A model generated the notes under the pieces. That model made no database searches and had not been told where the DNA came from. It saw nothing but the letters and a program-made list of their open reading frames with translations. From Xylophilus sp. Leaf220 (GTDB lineage: Bacteria > Pseudomonadota > Gammaproteobacteria > Burkholderiales > Burkholderiaceae_C), in assembly GCF_001421705.1 (NCBI RefSeq), contig NZ_LMKO01000023.1:1-64000 (forward strand): a stretch of 64,000 bases of DNA. The letters are read 5' to 3'. Below are positions 27,103 through 35,779 of this stretch, piece by piece; position 1 is the first letter of the stretch; each line of letters opens with the position of its first letter. The translations under genes and the position numbers were made by a program.

Positions 27103-28158
27103 TCAGACCAGGCACTGCTCCAGGCCCTGCAGGAAGATGTCCCGCGGCAGGTCGATGCCGATGAAGACCATCTTGCTGCTGCGCGCCTCGCCCTCGGCCC
27201 AGGCCGGCCCCAGGTCGCTGCCCATCAGCTGGTGCACGCCCTGGAAGATCACCTTCCTGTCGGTGCCCTGCATATGGAGCACGCCCTTGTAGCGCAGCAT
27301 CCGCGGGCCGTAGATGTTGACCACCGCGCCCAGGAAATCCTCGAGCTTGGCCGGGTCGAACGCCCGGTCGGACTTGAAGGCGAAGCTCTTCACGTCGTCG
27401 TCGTGCCGATGGTGGTGCCCGTCACCGTGCTGGTGGGACGGATGGTCGCAGGCCTCGCCCTCGGCATGGTCGTGGTCGGGGTGCGCGTGGCCGTGGTCGT
27501 CTTCCTTCAGGAAGTCGGGATCGATGTCGAGCTTGGCGTTGAGGTTGAAGCCGCGCAGGTCGAACACGTCCTTGATCGGCACCTCGCCGAAGTGCACCGC
27601 CTGGATCGGGGCGCGCGGGTTCATGTGCTTCAGGCGGTGAACCAGCGCATCGGTCTCGTCCTGGGCGACCAGGTCGGTCTTGCTCAGGAAGATCTGGTCG
27701 GCGAAACCGACCTGGCGGCGCGCCTCCTGGCGGTCGTCGAGCTGCGCCTGGGCATGCTTGGCGTCGACCAGGGTCAGGATGGAGTCGAGCAGGAAGCTCT
27801 CGGCGATCTCCTCGTCCATGAAGAAGGTCTGCGCCACCGGGCCGGGGTCGGCCAGGCCGGTCGTCTCGATCACCACCCGGTCGAAGTCGAGCAGGCCCTT
27901 GCGCTTCTTGGCGGCCAGCAACTGCAGCGCCTCGCGCAGGTCTTCCCGGATGGTGCAGCAGATGCAGCCGTTGCTCATCTGCACGATCTGCTCCTTGCTC
28001 TCCGAGACGAGGATGTCGTTGTCGATGTTCTCCTCGCCGAATTCGTTCTCGATGATCGCGATCTTCTGGCCGTGGGCCTCCGACAGCACGCGCTTGAGCA
28101 GCGTGGTTTTACCGGATCCCAGGAAGCCTGTAAGGATCGTGGCAGGTATGAGGCTCAT
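27103..28158 (-). CDS. COG0523/CobW-type metal chaperone GTPase with His-rich loop
   Basis: G3E GTPase thought to deliver metal ions to client enzymes. 351 residues from ATG 28156-28158; AGGA lies upstream. G1 motif TGFLGSGKTTLL (residues ~9-20), the metal-binding CICC within NGCICCTIREDL (G3 region), ETTGLADP (Walker B), SKTDL (G4). Residues ~220-250 are packed with His and Asp (HGHAHPDHDH, then HQHGDGHHHRH), a likely metal store or sensor. The C-terminal CobW domain follows (RMLRYKGVLHMQG). The metal (Zn, Co, Ni) cannot be told from sequence; no clear Zur box was found upstream. Confidence 0.9.
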   Translation of the reverse strand: MSLIPATILTGFLGSGKTTLLKRVLSEAHGQKIAIIENEFGEENIDNDILVSESKEQIVQMSNGCICCTIREDLREALQLLAAKKRKGLLDFDRVVIETTGLADPGPVAQTFFMDEEIAESFLLDSILTLVDAKHAQAQLDDRQEARRQVGFADQIFLSKTDLVAQDETDALVHRLKHMNPRAPIQAVHFGEVPIKDVFDLRGFNLNAKLDIDPDFLKEDDHGHAHPDHDHAEGEACDHPSHQHGDGHHHRHDDDVKSFAFKSDRAFDPAKLEDFLGAVVNIYGPRMLRYKGVLHMQGTDRKVIFQGVHQLMGSDLGPAWAEGEARSSKMVFIGIDLPRDIFLQGLEQCLV

Positions 28159-28270
28159 GATGCGTCCTGGTAAAAAAACGAGCAATCGACCAGTGTAGCG
28201 GGCGTGTGCGGTTTTGGACCTTCGCTGCCCCCTGCACCCAAGGGTTCCCACCCTCGCGATCCGGATGTAC

Positions 28271-28320
28271 GGCGGTTTACAAACAAAATTCTATATGGGT
28301 AGAATTCAGTTGTAACCGCC
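28271..28320. promoter_or_regulatory. Nested inverted repeat in an AT-rich patch
   Basis: Outer arms GGCGGTTTACAA and TTGTAACCGCC (one base shorter) enclose a second perfect palindrome AATTCTA-TATGGG-TAGAATT. It lies between the divergent COG0523 gene and the truncated DUF2239 gene. The 50-base symmetry could be an operator or a cruciform/hairpin; nothing known to me matches. Confidence 0.5.
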
Positions 28321-28332
28321 CGTCAAGCGCCT

Positions 28333-28950
28333 ATGCCATTTGCTTCGCCCAAACTGCCTTGCCCTTCTTTCGTCCAGAGCTGCAGTTCGCTCTCGGCACC
28401 GCTGGCAGTCTTCCGGGACCGGCATCGCGACCCTTCTTTCGGCATCTTCATCGAGAACGACTGCGGCGGCCCGCCCTGGAGCGGCGGCCGCGACGGCCCC
28501 GTGCCCGACGGACCGCCCGCACCGCTCGTGTCCCCGGGCGACGGCCTGGCGGCCGAGCAGGAAGCGGCTTTTCTCCGCGACGCGGTCGCCTGCCAGGTCA
28601 GCCTGCTGCCGCGGCACTGGAACTGGCTCGGCCAGCAGTCCGACGGCGTGTCGGTCACGCTGCGGCAACTGGTGGACGAGGCCCGGCAGCGTGCGGCCGA
28701 TGCCTGCGACGAGGTCCGCGGCGCCCGCGAGGCCGCCTACCGCGCGCTGCGCACGCTGGCGGGCGACGCGCCGGGCTTCGACGACGCCTGCTGCGCCCTC
28801 TTCGCCGGCGACCGGGAGGCCTTCGAGCGGCACACCGCGCACTGGCCGCGCGACGTGGTCGCCTACGGCCTGCGGCTGGCCGCACCCGGCTGGCTGCCCA
28901 ACACCTTCTCGGGTTGCCCTAGGACCTGCGCACGACGACCAGGCCCTTGA
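28333..28950 (+). CDS. DUF2239-family protein with a non-homologous N-terminal half
   Basis: 205 residues. From about residue 85 (VACQVSLLPRHWNWL, GVSVTLRQLVDEAR, AAYRALRTLAGDAPGF, CCALFAGDREAFERHTAHWPRDV) it matches the C-terminal half of DUF2239 proteins as I remember them. The first ~80 residues do not show the family N-terminus (a V-F-D-D-type beta-rich half) and are Pro/Gly-rich. The C-terminus also runs past the usual end and overlaps the convergent rlmI by 32 bases. Probably a truncated gene or a decaying one; no function is known for the family. Confidence 0.5.
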   Translation: MPFASPKLPCPSFVQSCSSLSAPLAVFRDRHRDPSFGIFIENDCGGPPWSGGRDGPVPDGPPAPLVSPGDGLAAEQEAAFLRDAVACQVSLLPRHWNWLGQQSDGVSVTLRQLVDEARQRAADACDEVRGAREAAYRALRTLAGDAPGFDDACCALFAGDREAFERHTAHWPRDVVAYGLRLAAPGWLPNTFSGCPRTCARRPGP

Positions 28951-30109
28951 GGTAGTCGCCTTCCGGGAACGAGAGCGTCATCGGATGGTCGGGCGCGCCC
29001 ATCAGCCGCTCGGCGATGAAGCCGTCCACCCCGGCGTCGGCACCGGCCGAGGCGACGATCTTGTGGAACAGCTCCGGCGGAATGCCGCCCGAGCAGGAAT
29101 AGGTGAACAGTACGCCGCCCGGCTCCAGCAGCCCCAGCGCGATGCGGTTGATGTCCTTGTAGGCCCGCGCGGCCCGGTCGGCATGGGCCGCCGTGGGCGC
29201 GAACTTGGGAGGGTCGAGCACGATCGCGTCGAACGTCCGGCCTTCCTGCGCGAAGCGGCGCAGCGCGGCGTTCACGTCCGCATCGAGGAATTCGGCACGC
29301 GCCGGGTCGAAGCCGTTCAGGGCGACGTGGGCCGCGGCCCGTTCCAGCGCGGGCGCCGAAGAGTCGATCGAGGTGACGTGCGCCGCACCGCCCGCCAGCG
29401 CCGCGACGGTGAAGCCGCCGGTGTAACAGTAGCAGTTGAGCACCCGCTGGAAGCCGCGCCGCTGCGTGGTCTCGAAGAAGCGCCGCCGGCTGTCGCGCTG
29501 GTCCAGGTAGAAGCCGGTCTTGTGGCCCTCGGCCACGTCCAGCGTGAGGCGCCAGCCGTGCTCGCGGATCGTCCGCTCGGTGGAGGCCGCCGCGTCGCCG
29601 CGCAGCCAGCCGGTGGCGGCCGGCAGGCCTTCGAGGGCGCGTACGCTGGCGTCCGACCGCTCGTAGAGCTGCGCCAGGCCGGTGATCTGGAGCAGCGCGT
29701 CGGCGATCTGCGGCTTCCAGCGCTCCACCCCGGCCGAGCCGAACTGCGCCACCAGCACGTCGCCGTAGCGGTCGACCACCAGCCCTGGCAACCCGTCCGA
29801 TTCGCCATGCACCAGCCGCTGGCCGTCGCTCTGGATGTCGAACCAGGCCCGCGCCGCGATCGCCCGCGCCAGCGTGGCGTGGAAGAAGCCCGCGTCGATC
29901 CGCTGTCCTTCGTCGAAGCTCCACACCCGCGCCCGGATCCGCGACGCCGGGCTGAACGCCGCCCAGCCCAGGAAGCGCCCGTCGTGCCCCTCGACCCGCA
30001 CCGTCTCCCCGCTGTCGCCGCCGCCCTTGGCGATGGCCGATTCGAAGATCCAGGGATGTCGGCGCAGAAGCGATCGCTCCTTGCCTTCGCGCAAGCGGAT
30101 GGTTTTCAT
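28919..30109 (-). CDS. rlmI: 23S rRNA (cytosine(1962)-C(5))-methyltransferase-like protein
   Basis: SAM-dependent m5C methyltransferase of the RlmI group. 396 residues, the same length as E. coli RlmI, from ATG 30107-30109. The N-terminal PUA-like domain (LREGKERSLLRRHPWIFESAI) is followed by the EEHI-like region (KTGFYLDQRDSR), motif I NCYCYTGGFTVAAL, motif IV DAIVLDPPKFAP and motif VI SCSGGI with the catalytic Cys. Start upstream of MKTIRLREG is less family-like. R1 copy C lies just upstream. Confidence 0.93.
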   Translation of the reverse strand: MKTIRLREGKERSLLRRHPWIFESAIAKGGGDSGETVRVEGHDGRFLGWAAFSPASRIRARVWSFDEGQRIDAGFFHATLARAIAARAWFDIQSDGQRLVHGESDGLPGLVVDRYGDVLVAQFGSAGVERWKPQIADALLQITGLAQLYERSDASVRALEGLPAATGWLRGDAAASTERTIREHGWRLTLDVAEGHKTGFYLDQRDSRRRFFETTQRRGFQRVLNCYCYTGGFTVAALAGGAAHVTSIDSSAPALERAAAHVALNGFDPARAEFLDADVNAALRRFAQEGRTFDAIVLDPPKFAPTAAHADRAARAYKDINRIALGLLEPGGVLFTYSCSGGIPPELFHKIVASAGADAGVDGFIAERLMGAPDHPMTLSFPEGDYLKGLVVVRRS

Positions 30110-30133
30110 AAGCCCCCGATTGTCCCGCACGCC

Positions 30134-30200
30134 GATTTCCGAACAAAAAGTGCACCTGGCCGGCGCCTCACGCCGACCTCTAGCTACACTTTCAATAGCA
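30134..30200. repeat. R1 palindromic repeat (rlmI-xerC gap)
   Basis: Plus strand: GATTTCCGAACAAAAAGTGC, ACCTGGCCGGCGCCTCACGC, CGACCTCTAGCTACACTTTC, AATAGCA. Same layout and orientation as 60651-60717 (TTTTCGAACGAAAG ... GCCGGC ... GCCGACCTCTAGCTA ... ATAGC). Confidence 0.7.
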
Positions 30201-30224
30201 TCGCACTCCCAGCACGTCGAGCGC

Positions 30225-30347
30225 AGCGAAGACCCCAGGCCGCCGCCGATCTGGCTCTGCCAGTCGGCCAGCGGCGCCCCCGGAAGGGGGTTAGGCGAAG
30301 ACACGCAGTGCGAAGCCTGGGGGAGAGCCAAATCCTCTGGGGGAGAA
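30225..30347. repeat. R2 intergenic repeat, copy 3 (after xerC stop)
   Basis: Follows the xerC stop. In the xerC direction: TTCTCCCCCAGAGG (partial duplicate), CTCTCCCCCAGGCTTCGCAC, TGCGTGTCTTCGCCTAACCC, CCTTCCGGGGG, CGCCGCTGGCCGACTGGCAG, AGCCAGATCGGCGG. Closest to R2 copies 1 and 2. Confidence 0.65.
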
Positions 30348-31457
30348 CTAACGCTTTGCTCGCGGATGCGTCGCGTCGTACACCTGGGCCAGGTGCTGGA
30401 AGTCGAGCCGGGTGTACACCTGGGTGGTGGTGATGCTCGCGTGGCCCAGCAGCTCCTGCACCGCCCGCAGGTCGCCGCTCGACTGCAGCAGGTGGCTCGC
30501 GTACGAGTGCCGCAGCATGTGCGGATGCACCGGCGCCGCCAGCCCCGCGGCGGCGCTGCGGCGGCGCAGGCGCTGCCACACCGCCTGCGGGGTGAGCCGG
30601 GTGCCGCGCCGGCCCGGGAACAGCGCCGGCTGCGACAGCGCATCGGCCGGCAGCGCCGCCAGCCGCTGGGGCAGCCACAGGCCGATGGCCGCGGCGGCCT
30701 GCCCGCCGATCGGCACGCTGCGCCATTTGCGGCCCTTGCCGCAGGTGTGGACCATGCCGTCCTGCAGGTCGATCCAGCCGCGCCCGGCGGCCTGGCCGGC
30801 GGCGGTGGGGGCGGCGTCCAGGCCGACCAGTTCGCCCACCCGCAGGCCGCAGCCGTAGAGCAGCTCGACCATCGCGCCGTCGCGCGCATCGAGCCAGGCG
30901 TTCTGCGGCTCGTCCGACGGATCGGCAAAGTCGGCCAGCTGCACCGCGGCATCGACCGGCAGGGCCTTCGGCAGCGGCTTGGGAGCCTTCGGCGCCCGCA
31001 CGTGCTGCACCGGGTTCTGCGCGATGCGGCCTTCGCGGCCGAGCCAGGCGTAGAAGCCGCGCCAGCCCGACAGGATCAGGGCGATGCCGCGCGCGCTGCG
31101 GCCGCCGGCGTGCATCTGGGCGACGAAACGGCGGATATGGTGGTGGGCCGCCGCCTCGGGCGCCACCCCGGCCGCCGCGCAGGCCTGCGCGAGCTTCTGC
31201 AGATCGAGCGCATACAGGGTGACGGTGCGGGTGGCCAGGCGCTTCTCGAACGTGGCGTGTTCGAGGTAACGGGCCATCAGCGGACCGAGGACCGGCGCAG
31301 CGTCGGTGCTGTCGTCGTCCGGAGCGGGAGCGACACCGACCTTCGCCGGGGACCTGGCCTTGCCGCCGGCCGAGGCGGCCGCGGCCTTGCGCCGCGTGGC
31401 CGGAGCGGTGTGCAGGCCGCCCGCCCCCGGCACCACCAGCCGGCCGGCGGCGCTCAT
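30348..31457 (-). CDS. xerC: Tyrosine recombinase XerC
   Basis: Site-specific recombinase that, with XerD, resolves chromosome dimers at dif. 369 residues from ATG 31455-31457 (ATGA overlap with the DUF484 stop). The first ~65 residues are Ala/Lys/Asp-rich and absent from typical XerC (~300 aa). The SAM-like core-binding domain follows (MARYLEHATFEKRLATRTV), then the catalytic domain: LLYGCGLRVGEL (Arg), GKGRKWRSVPI (Lys), HMLRHSYASHLL (His-x-x-Arg), LLGHASITTTQVYTRLD (His and nucleophile Tyr). Co-transcribed with DUF484 and dapF, a linkage seen in many proteobacteria. Confidence 0.95.
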   Translation of the reverse strand: MSAAGRLVVPGAGGLHTAPATRRKAAAASAGGKARSPAKVGVAPAPDDDSTDAAPVLGPLMARYLEHATFEKRLATRTVTLYALDLQKLAQACAAAGVAPEAAAHHHIRRFVAQMHAGGRSARGIALILSGWRGFYAWLGREGRIAQNPVQHVRAPKAPKPLPKALPVDAAVQLADFADPSDEPQNAWLDARDGAMVELLYGCGLRVGELVGLDAAPTAAGQAAGRGWIDLQDGMVHTCGKGRKWRSVPIGGQAAAAIGLWLPQRLAALPADALSQPALFPGRRGTRLTPQAVWQRLRRRSAAAGLAAPVHPHMLRHSYASHLLQSSGDLRAVQELLGHASITTTQVYTRLDFQHLAQVYDATHPRAKR

Positions 31458-32173
31458 GGCGTGGCGCGCAGCCGGCCGATGGCGGCGCCGGCCAGTTCGG
31501 CCATGCGCTCCAGGAAATCGGTGGCCATCGCCGGGTCGAACCGGTCGGCCTCGGCCGAGGCCAGCACCAGCAGGCCGAAGACCGGGCCCTGCGCCGCGGC
31601 CGGGCCGTCGCGCAACGGCAGCAGCGCGACGGATGCCGCACGCTCGGGCGCCTCCAGCCAGCGTACCGCGTCGAAGCCGCGGTTGGGGCCGCAGTACGGC
31701 GTGGCGAGCGATGCGGCGAAGCTGCGGGTGTCGGCCCCCACGTCGGCGGCCCAGGGCTGCGCGGCATAGGCGGAGGCGAGGTCCCACAGCCGAATCGCCG
31801 CCTGCGGCACGATGAACTGCTCCCGCGCCTCGGCCACGATGCACTCGGGCAGCGTGGCGGCGTCGCGGGCGGCGACCAGCGCGCGCGACCACTGCTGCAG
31901 CCGGTCGGCGATCACCGTGTTCTCGCTGCCGTTGCGCATCATCTCCATGATCCGCTGCTCCAGGCCCTTGATCTTCTCGCGCAGCATCTCGGCCTGGCGC
32001 TCCTGCAGGCTGACCGCGCGGTTGCCGTGCGGGCTGGTGAGCTGCACCGCGGCCAGCACCTGGGCATGGCGCTCGAAGAAGTCGGGGGTGTTGGCGAGGT
32101 AGTCGGCGATGTCGTCCTCGGTGATCGGGGGCACCGCGGTGGCGGATTCGGCGGAAGGGGGCAGGCTGGTCAT
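31454..32173 (-). CDS. DUF484 family protein
   Basis: 239 residues from ATG 32171-32173, overlapping the dapF stop as ATGA. N-terminal helix with [20 protein letters not shown], the family hallmark, then a coiled coil ([20 protein letters not shown]) and a GAF-like domain ([25 protein letters not shown]). DUF484 genes are usually found between dapF and xerC, as here; the molecular role is not known to me. The GAF-like fold suggests a ligand-binding or interaction role, which is inference. Confidence 0.93.
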   Translation of the reverse strand: MTSLPPSAESATAVPPITEDDIADYLANTPDFFERHAQVLAAVQLTSPHGNRAVSLQERQAEMLREKIKGLEQRIMEMMRNGSENTVIADRLQQWSRALVAARDAATLPECIVAEAREQFIVPQAAIRLWDLASAYAAQPWAADVGADTRSFAASLATPYCGPNRGFDAVRWLEAPERAASVALLPLRDGPAAAQGPVFGLLVLASAEADRFDPAMATDFLERMAELAGAAIGRLRATP

Positions 32174-33039
32174 GGGAGGTCCGGTAGGTCGATCTGGCCG
32201 TGGAAGACGGTGGTCGCCGGGCCGGTCATGAAGACCGGCGCGCCGCCGCCCGCCCAGGCGATGGTGAGGAGGCCGCCGCGGGTCTGCACGTCGACCTGCG
32301 GATCGAGCAGCCCGAGGCGGATGCCGGCGACCACCGCGGCGCAGGCGCCGGTGCCGCAGGCGAGCGTTTCGCCGGCGCCGCGTTCGTAGACCCGCAGCCG
32401 CACATGGCCGCGGTCCACGACCTGCAGGAAGCCGGCGTTGACGCGGCGGGGAAAGCGGGCGTGGCGCTCGATCGGCGGGCCCTGCTGGGCGACGGGCGCG
32501 GTGTCCACGTCGTCCACGATCTGCACCGCGTGCGGGTTGCCCATCGAGAGCACCGCCACCTGCACGGTCGCGTCGGCGGCGCCGAGCGCCAGCGGCCAGG
32601 TCTCCCAGCCGCCCGCGGGCTGCGGCGCGGTGCCGGCCGCGTCGAACGGCACCTGCGGCAGGTCGAACACCGGGGCGCCCATGTCGACGGTCACGCGGCC
32701 GTCGGCGGTGATGCGGGGGGTGATGGTGCCGGCGCGGGTCTGGACCCGGATCTCGTCCCGGGTGGCGAGGCCCTGGTCGCGCACGAAGCGGGCGAAGCAG
32801 CGGGCGCCGTTGCCGCACTGCTCCACCTCGCCGCCGTCGGCGTTGTGGATCACGTATTCGAAATCGACCGCCGGCGTCGGCGCGGGCCGCACGCTGAGGA
32901 TCTGGTCGGCGCCCACGCCAAAGTGGCGGTCGGCCAGGAATCGGTACTGCGCGGTCGTCAGGCCGAGCGGGCCGCCGGTTTCGTCGAGCACCACGAAATC
33001 GTTGCCTGCGCCCTGCATCTTGGTGAAGCGGATCTGCAT
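32170..33039 (-). CDS. dapF: Diaminopimelate epimerase
   Basis: Converts L,L- to meso-diaminopimelate, supplying lysine synthesis and MurE. 289 residues from ATG 33037-33039 ([15 protein letters not shown]). The two catalytic cysteines are visible: Cys75 in EQCGNGARC and Cys228 in LACGTGACA. First gene of the dapF-DUF484-xerC overlap unit. A 115-base gap separates it from the amidase gene downstream of its 5' end. Confidence 0.97.
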   Translation of the reverse strand: MQIRFTKMQGAGNDFVVLDETGGPLGLTTAQYRFLADRHFGVGADQILSVRPAPTPAVDFEYVIHNADGGEVEQCGNGARCFARFVRDQGLATRDEIRVQTRAGTITPRITADGRVTVDMGAPVFDLPQVPFDAAGTAPQPAGGWETWPLALGAADATVQVAVLSMGNPHAVQIVDDVDTAPVAQQGPPIERHARFPRRVNAGFLQVVDRGHVRLRVYERGAGETLACGTGACAAVVAGIRLGLLDPQVDVQTRGGLLTIAWAGGGAPVFMTGPATTVFHGQIDLPDLP

Positions 33040-33154
33040 CCGGCGATTATCCGCGCGCACCACCGGTCCGGCGGGCCGACGTCGCAAAGGCCGGCGCGGC
33101 GGCCAGGCGCCGGCAGCGCCCGGCCAGCGCCTGTCCGCCGGCCGGGTAGCGGTG

Positions 33155-34633
33155 CTAGCCGCCCTGCCCCGCCACGTGCACCGCCGGCCGGCGGCCGTCG
33201 TTCCAGCGGCCGCCGATCGCGCGCTCCACCTGCGCCGCCAGCTGCAGCAGCAGGCCGTCGTTCGCCTGCCGCGCCTGCGCCTGGATGCCCAGCGGCAGGC
33301 CGCTCTCCTGCGTGCCCAGGGGCAGCGAGATGCCCGGCAGGCCGGCCAGGTTCGCGAGCGGCGTGTAGGCGAAGTTCCGCCAGAGGTTCTCGAACCAGTC
33401 GTGCACCGACGGGTTGGTGCTGGTCGTGAGGTACTCGGTGGTGCCAACCTTCGGGGTGGGAAGCGCGGTGATCGGGGTGAGGACGATGTCCCAGGATTCG
33501 AAGAAGTCGCCGAAGGCCCGCGCGGTGGTGTTGAAGACCGCCTGCATCGCCGCCCGCTCAGCGAACGAGACGCCGCGGCCCGCCTCCCAGATCTTGATGT
33601 TGATCGGCTCCAGCAGGTCCGGGTCGGGCCGGGTTTCGCCGCGCCGCTGCAGGTGGCCTTCGATCACCTGGGCGAAGTTGCTGATGTAGCAGGTGGTCTG
33701 CGCGGCGAACGCGGCCCGGAAGTCGACCGGCGGCGTCACCCACTCGACCTGGTGGCCCAGGCCCTGCAGCAGCCGGCCCGCCTTCTCCAGCTCCGCCACG
33801 AAGTGCGGCACCGCCCGCCAGTCGCCCCAGGCGTGGGACACCGCGATGCGCAGCGGCCGCGGGTCGGTGGCGATCAGTTCACCGTACGACTGCGCCGGCG
33901 TCCAGAACGGCATGAACTCGCCGGGCGCGCCGCCGCGGCAGTGGTCGACGAAGGCGGCCGTGTCGCGCACCGTGCGGCTGTGACAGCCCTGGATCGACAC
34001 CAACCCGGTCAGGTCGGACGCGTGCGGCGCCAGCGAGAAGACGCCGCGCGACACCTTCAGGCCGATGTTGCCGTTGACGCCGGCCGGGATGCGGATCGAG
34101 CCGCCCCCGTCGGTGGCGTGCGACAGCGGCACCACGCCGGCCGCGACCATCGCCGCGGTGCCGGCCGACGAGCCGCAGGTGGTGTAGCCGGTGTCCCACG
34201 GGTTGCGGGTCAGGTGCAGCGTGTTCTCGACCGAGCTGCAGACGCCGAACTCGGGCGTGGTGGTGCGGCCGATGATGTTGAGGCCGGCCTGCCGCATCCT
34301 GGTCGCAAGGAAGGTGTCGTGCGCCGCGCGGTGGCCCTGCATCATGCGGGAGCCCATCTCCTGCCGCCGGCCCGCGAGCGTCGGGCCCAGGTCCTTGAGG
34401 AAGAACGGGGTGCCGGCGAAGGCACCGTCGGGCGACATGCCGTCGCAGAGCGGATCGGCCACCGCGTCGTCGAACAGCTCGACCACCGCGTCCAGCGCCG
34501 GATCGGTCAGCGCCACGCCGGCCGCCGCCTGGCGTGCCAGCTCGGCCGCCGTGACCTCCCCCTTGCGGACCAGTTCCGCCAAACCCAGGCCGTCGAGCCC
34601 GGCCCATTCGCTCCAACCCATCGCCAACGTCAT
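33155..34633 (-). CDS. Amidase (amidase signature family)
   Basis: Ser-cisSer-Lys hydrolase of C-N amide bonds. 492 residues. Catalytic residues by motif: Lys80 in TPFFLKDLG, cis-Ser155/156 in CGSSAG, nucleophile Ser179 in [12 protein letters not shown]. The first Gly-rich motif is TTCGSSAG instead of the common GGSSGG. The substrate is not predictable; related enzymes cut aryl-amides, peptides-amides or nylon oligomers. It is the last gene of the ABC-AzlCD operon, 37 bases after azlD, so its substrate or product is probably what the transporter carries. Confidence 0.92.
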   Translation of the reverse strand: MTLAMGWSEWAGLDGLGLAELVRKGEVTAAELARQAAAGVALTDPALDAVVELFDDAVADPLCDGMSPDGAFAGTPFFLKDLGPTLAGRRQEMGSRMMQGHRAAHDTFLATRMRQAGLNIIGRTTTPEFGVCSSVENTLHLTRNPWDTGYTTCGSSAGTAAMVAAGVVPLSHATDGGGSIRIPAGVNGNIGLKVSRGVFSLAPHASDLTGLVSIQGCHSRTVRDTAAFVDHCRGGAPGEFMPFWTPAQSYGELIATDPRPLRIAVSHAWGDWRAVPHFVAELEKAGRLLQGLGHQVEWVTPPVDFRAAFAAQTTCYISNFAQVIEGHLQRRGETRPDPDLLEPINIKIWEAGRGVSFAERAAMQAVFNTTARAFGDFFESWDIVLTPITALPTPKVGTTEYLTTSTNPSVHDWFENLWRNFAYTPLANLAGLPGISLPLGTQESGLPLGIQAQARQANDGLLLQLAAQVERAIGGRWNDGRRPAVHVAGQGG

Positions 34634-34670
34634 CTTCGTTTCTCCCTTGCACCGCCATCATGGCGTACCT

Positions 34671-35015
34671 TCAGATCCATCCGAAACCCAGTCGCAGCAC
34701 CAGGAAGGTCGCGGTGCCCGCCAGGATGCAGCCGGTCACGCTGTCGCGACGCCAGAGGTATACCGCGACCGTCGCCGCCACGGCGAACAGGCGGGCGTCG
34801 CGCCAGTCGGCGGGCCAGTGTCCCTGCGACAGCAGCACCTCCGGCGCGACCATGGCCAGCAACGCTGCGCTGGGCGCATGCCGGAAGCTGCGGCGCAGCC
34901 AGTGCGGCAGCCGCGGCTCGCTGTCGGGCACCAGAAAGAAGCCGCGGGTGCCCACCGTGACGAGCAGGAGGGCGAGTACCGCCAGGCTGCCGTACACCGC
35001 TTCGCCGCAGCTCAT
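34671..35015 (-). CDS. azlD: AzlD-family branched-chain amino acid exporter small subunit
   Basis: 114 residues from ATG 35013-35015, overlapping the azlC stop (ATGA). Hydrophobic protein with about four membrane segments; VTVGTRGFFLVPDSEPRLPHWLRRSFRHAPSAALLA-type sequence (seen in pieces) is characteristic of AzlD (TRxxPF...L...L...P.A.L.A). Forms the export pair with AzlC. Confidence 0.88.
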   Translation of the reverse strand: MSCGEAVYGSLAVLALLLVTVGTRGFFLVPDSEPRLPHWLRRSFRHAPSAALLAMVAPEVLLSQGHWPADWRDARLFAVAATVAVYLWRRDSVTGCILAGTATFLVLRLGFGWI

Positions 35016-35779
35016 CGCGGAACGCCCCAGCGGCGGTCTGCCCAGAGGCCCGCGGCCAGCGCCGCCAGCAGGGCCGCCACGATGTTGAGGCCCATCGGCA
35101 GGCCGGCGGCGCCCAGCGCGACCGCCGCCGCCACCAGTGCCGACAGGCATACCGCACGGTCGGTGAGCGCGGGCAAGGCGAGCGCCAGCAGCGCCAGCAC
35201 CCCGACGAAGCGCAGGCCCCACGCCGCCGGAATCACGTCGGCCAGGACGATGCCCGCGAGCGACGACGCATGCCACGCGGCCCAGTTCGTGAGCGCCATG
35301 CCCGCGAAGTAGCCCAGCTGCGACCGGCTGGCCCGCCCGCCCGCCGGCGGCCGCGGGTAGCGCTGCACGAAACGGGCGTACACCGGGTCGCCCGCCAGGT
35401 AGGCCAGCAGCATCCGGAAGCTGCGCCGGTGCCCGCCGAGGTACATCCGCCAGTTGGCGCTGAACACCATGAACCGCAGGTTCAGCACGCAGGCGGTGGC
35501 CACGATCAGCCAGAGCGGCGCGCCCGCGGCCATCAGCGGCAGCGCTGCCAGCTGCGAGGTGCTGGCGAACACCAGCAGCGACATGGCCAGCACCAGGCGC
35601 AGGTCGACGCCGCTCTTGGCCATCGCCACGCCGACCACCAGCCCGATGGCGCTGGAGCCGAGCGCGCCGCCGGTGATGTCGCGGCAGCCGGCGGCGAACG
35701 CCGCGCGCCAGGCGCGGTCGGTGCGGCAAGCGTGCCAACGGCCCCGCCAGGTCGGGGTGGCAGGTGGGGCTGCCTGCAT
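35012..35779 (-). CDS. azlC: AzlC-family branched-chain amino acid exporter large subunit
   Basis: 255 residues from ATG 35777-35779, one-base overlap with the ABC ATPase stop. Multi-span membrane protein. The early GVVVGVAM-like stretch (GLVVGVAMAKSG), FASTSQLAALPLMAAGAP and the central NLRFMVFSANWRMYL are AzlC hallmarks (NxRxxLysA). AzlCD pairs export branched-chain amino acids or analogues; here they sit inside an importer operon. Confidence 0.9.
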   Translation of the reverse strand: MQAAPPATPTWRGRWHACRTDRAWRAAFAAGCRDITGGALGSSAIGLVVGVAMAKSGVDLRLVLAMSLLVFASTSQLAALPLMAAGAPLWLIVATACVLNLRFMVFSANWRMYLGGHRRSFRMLLAYLAGDPVYARFVQRYPRPPAGGRASRSQLGYFAGMALTNWAAWHASSLAGIVLADVIPAAWGLRFVGVLALLALALPALTDRAVCLSALVAAAVALGAAGLPMGLNIVAALLAALAAGLWADRRWGVPR

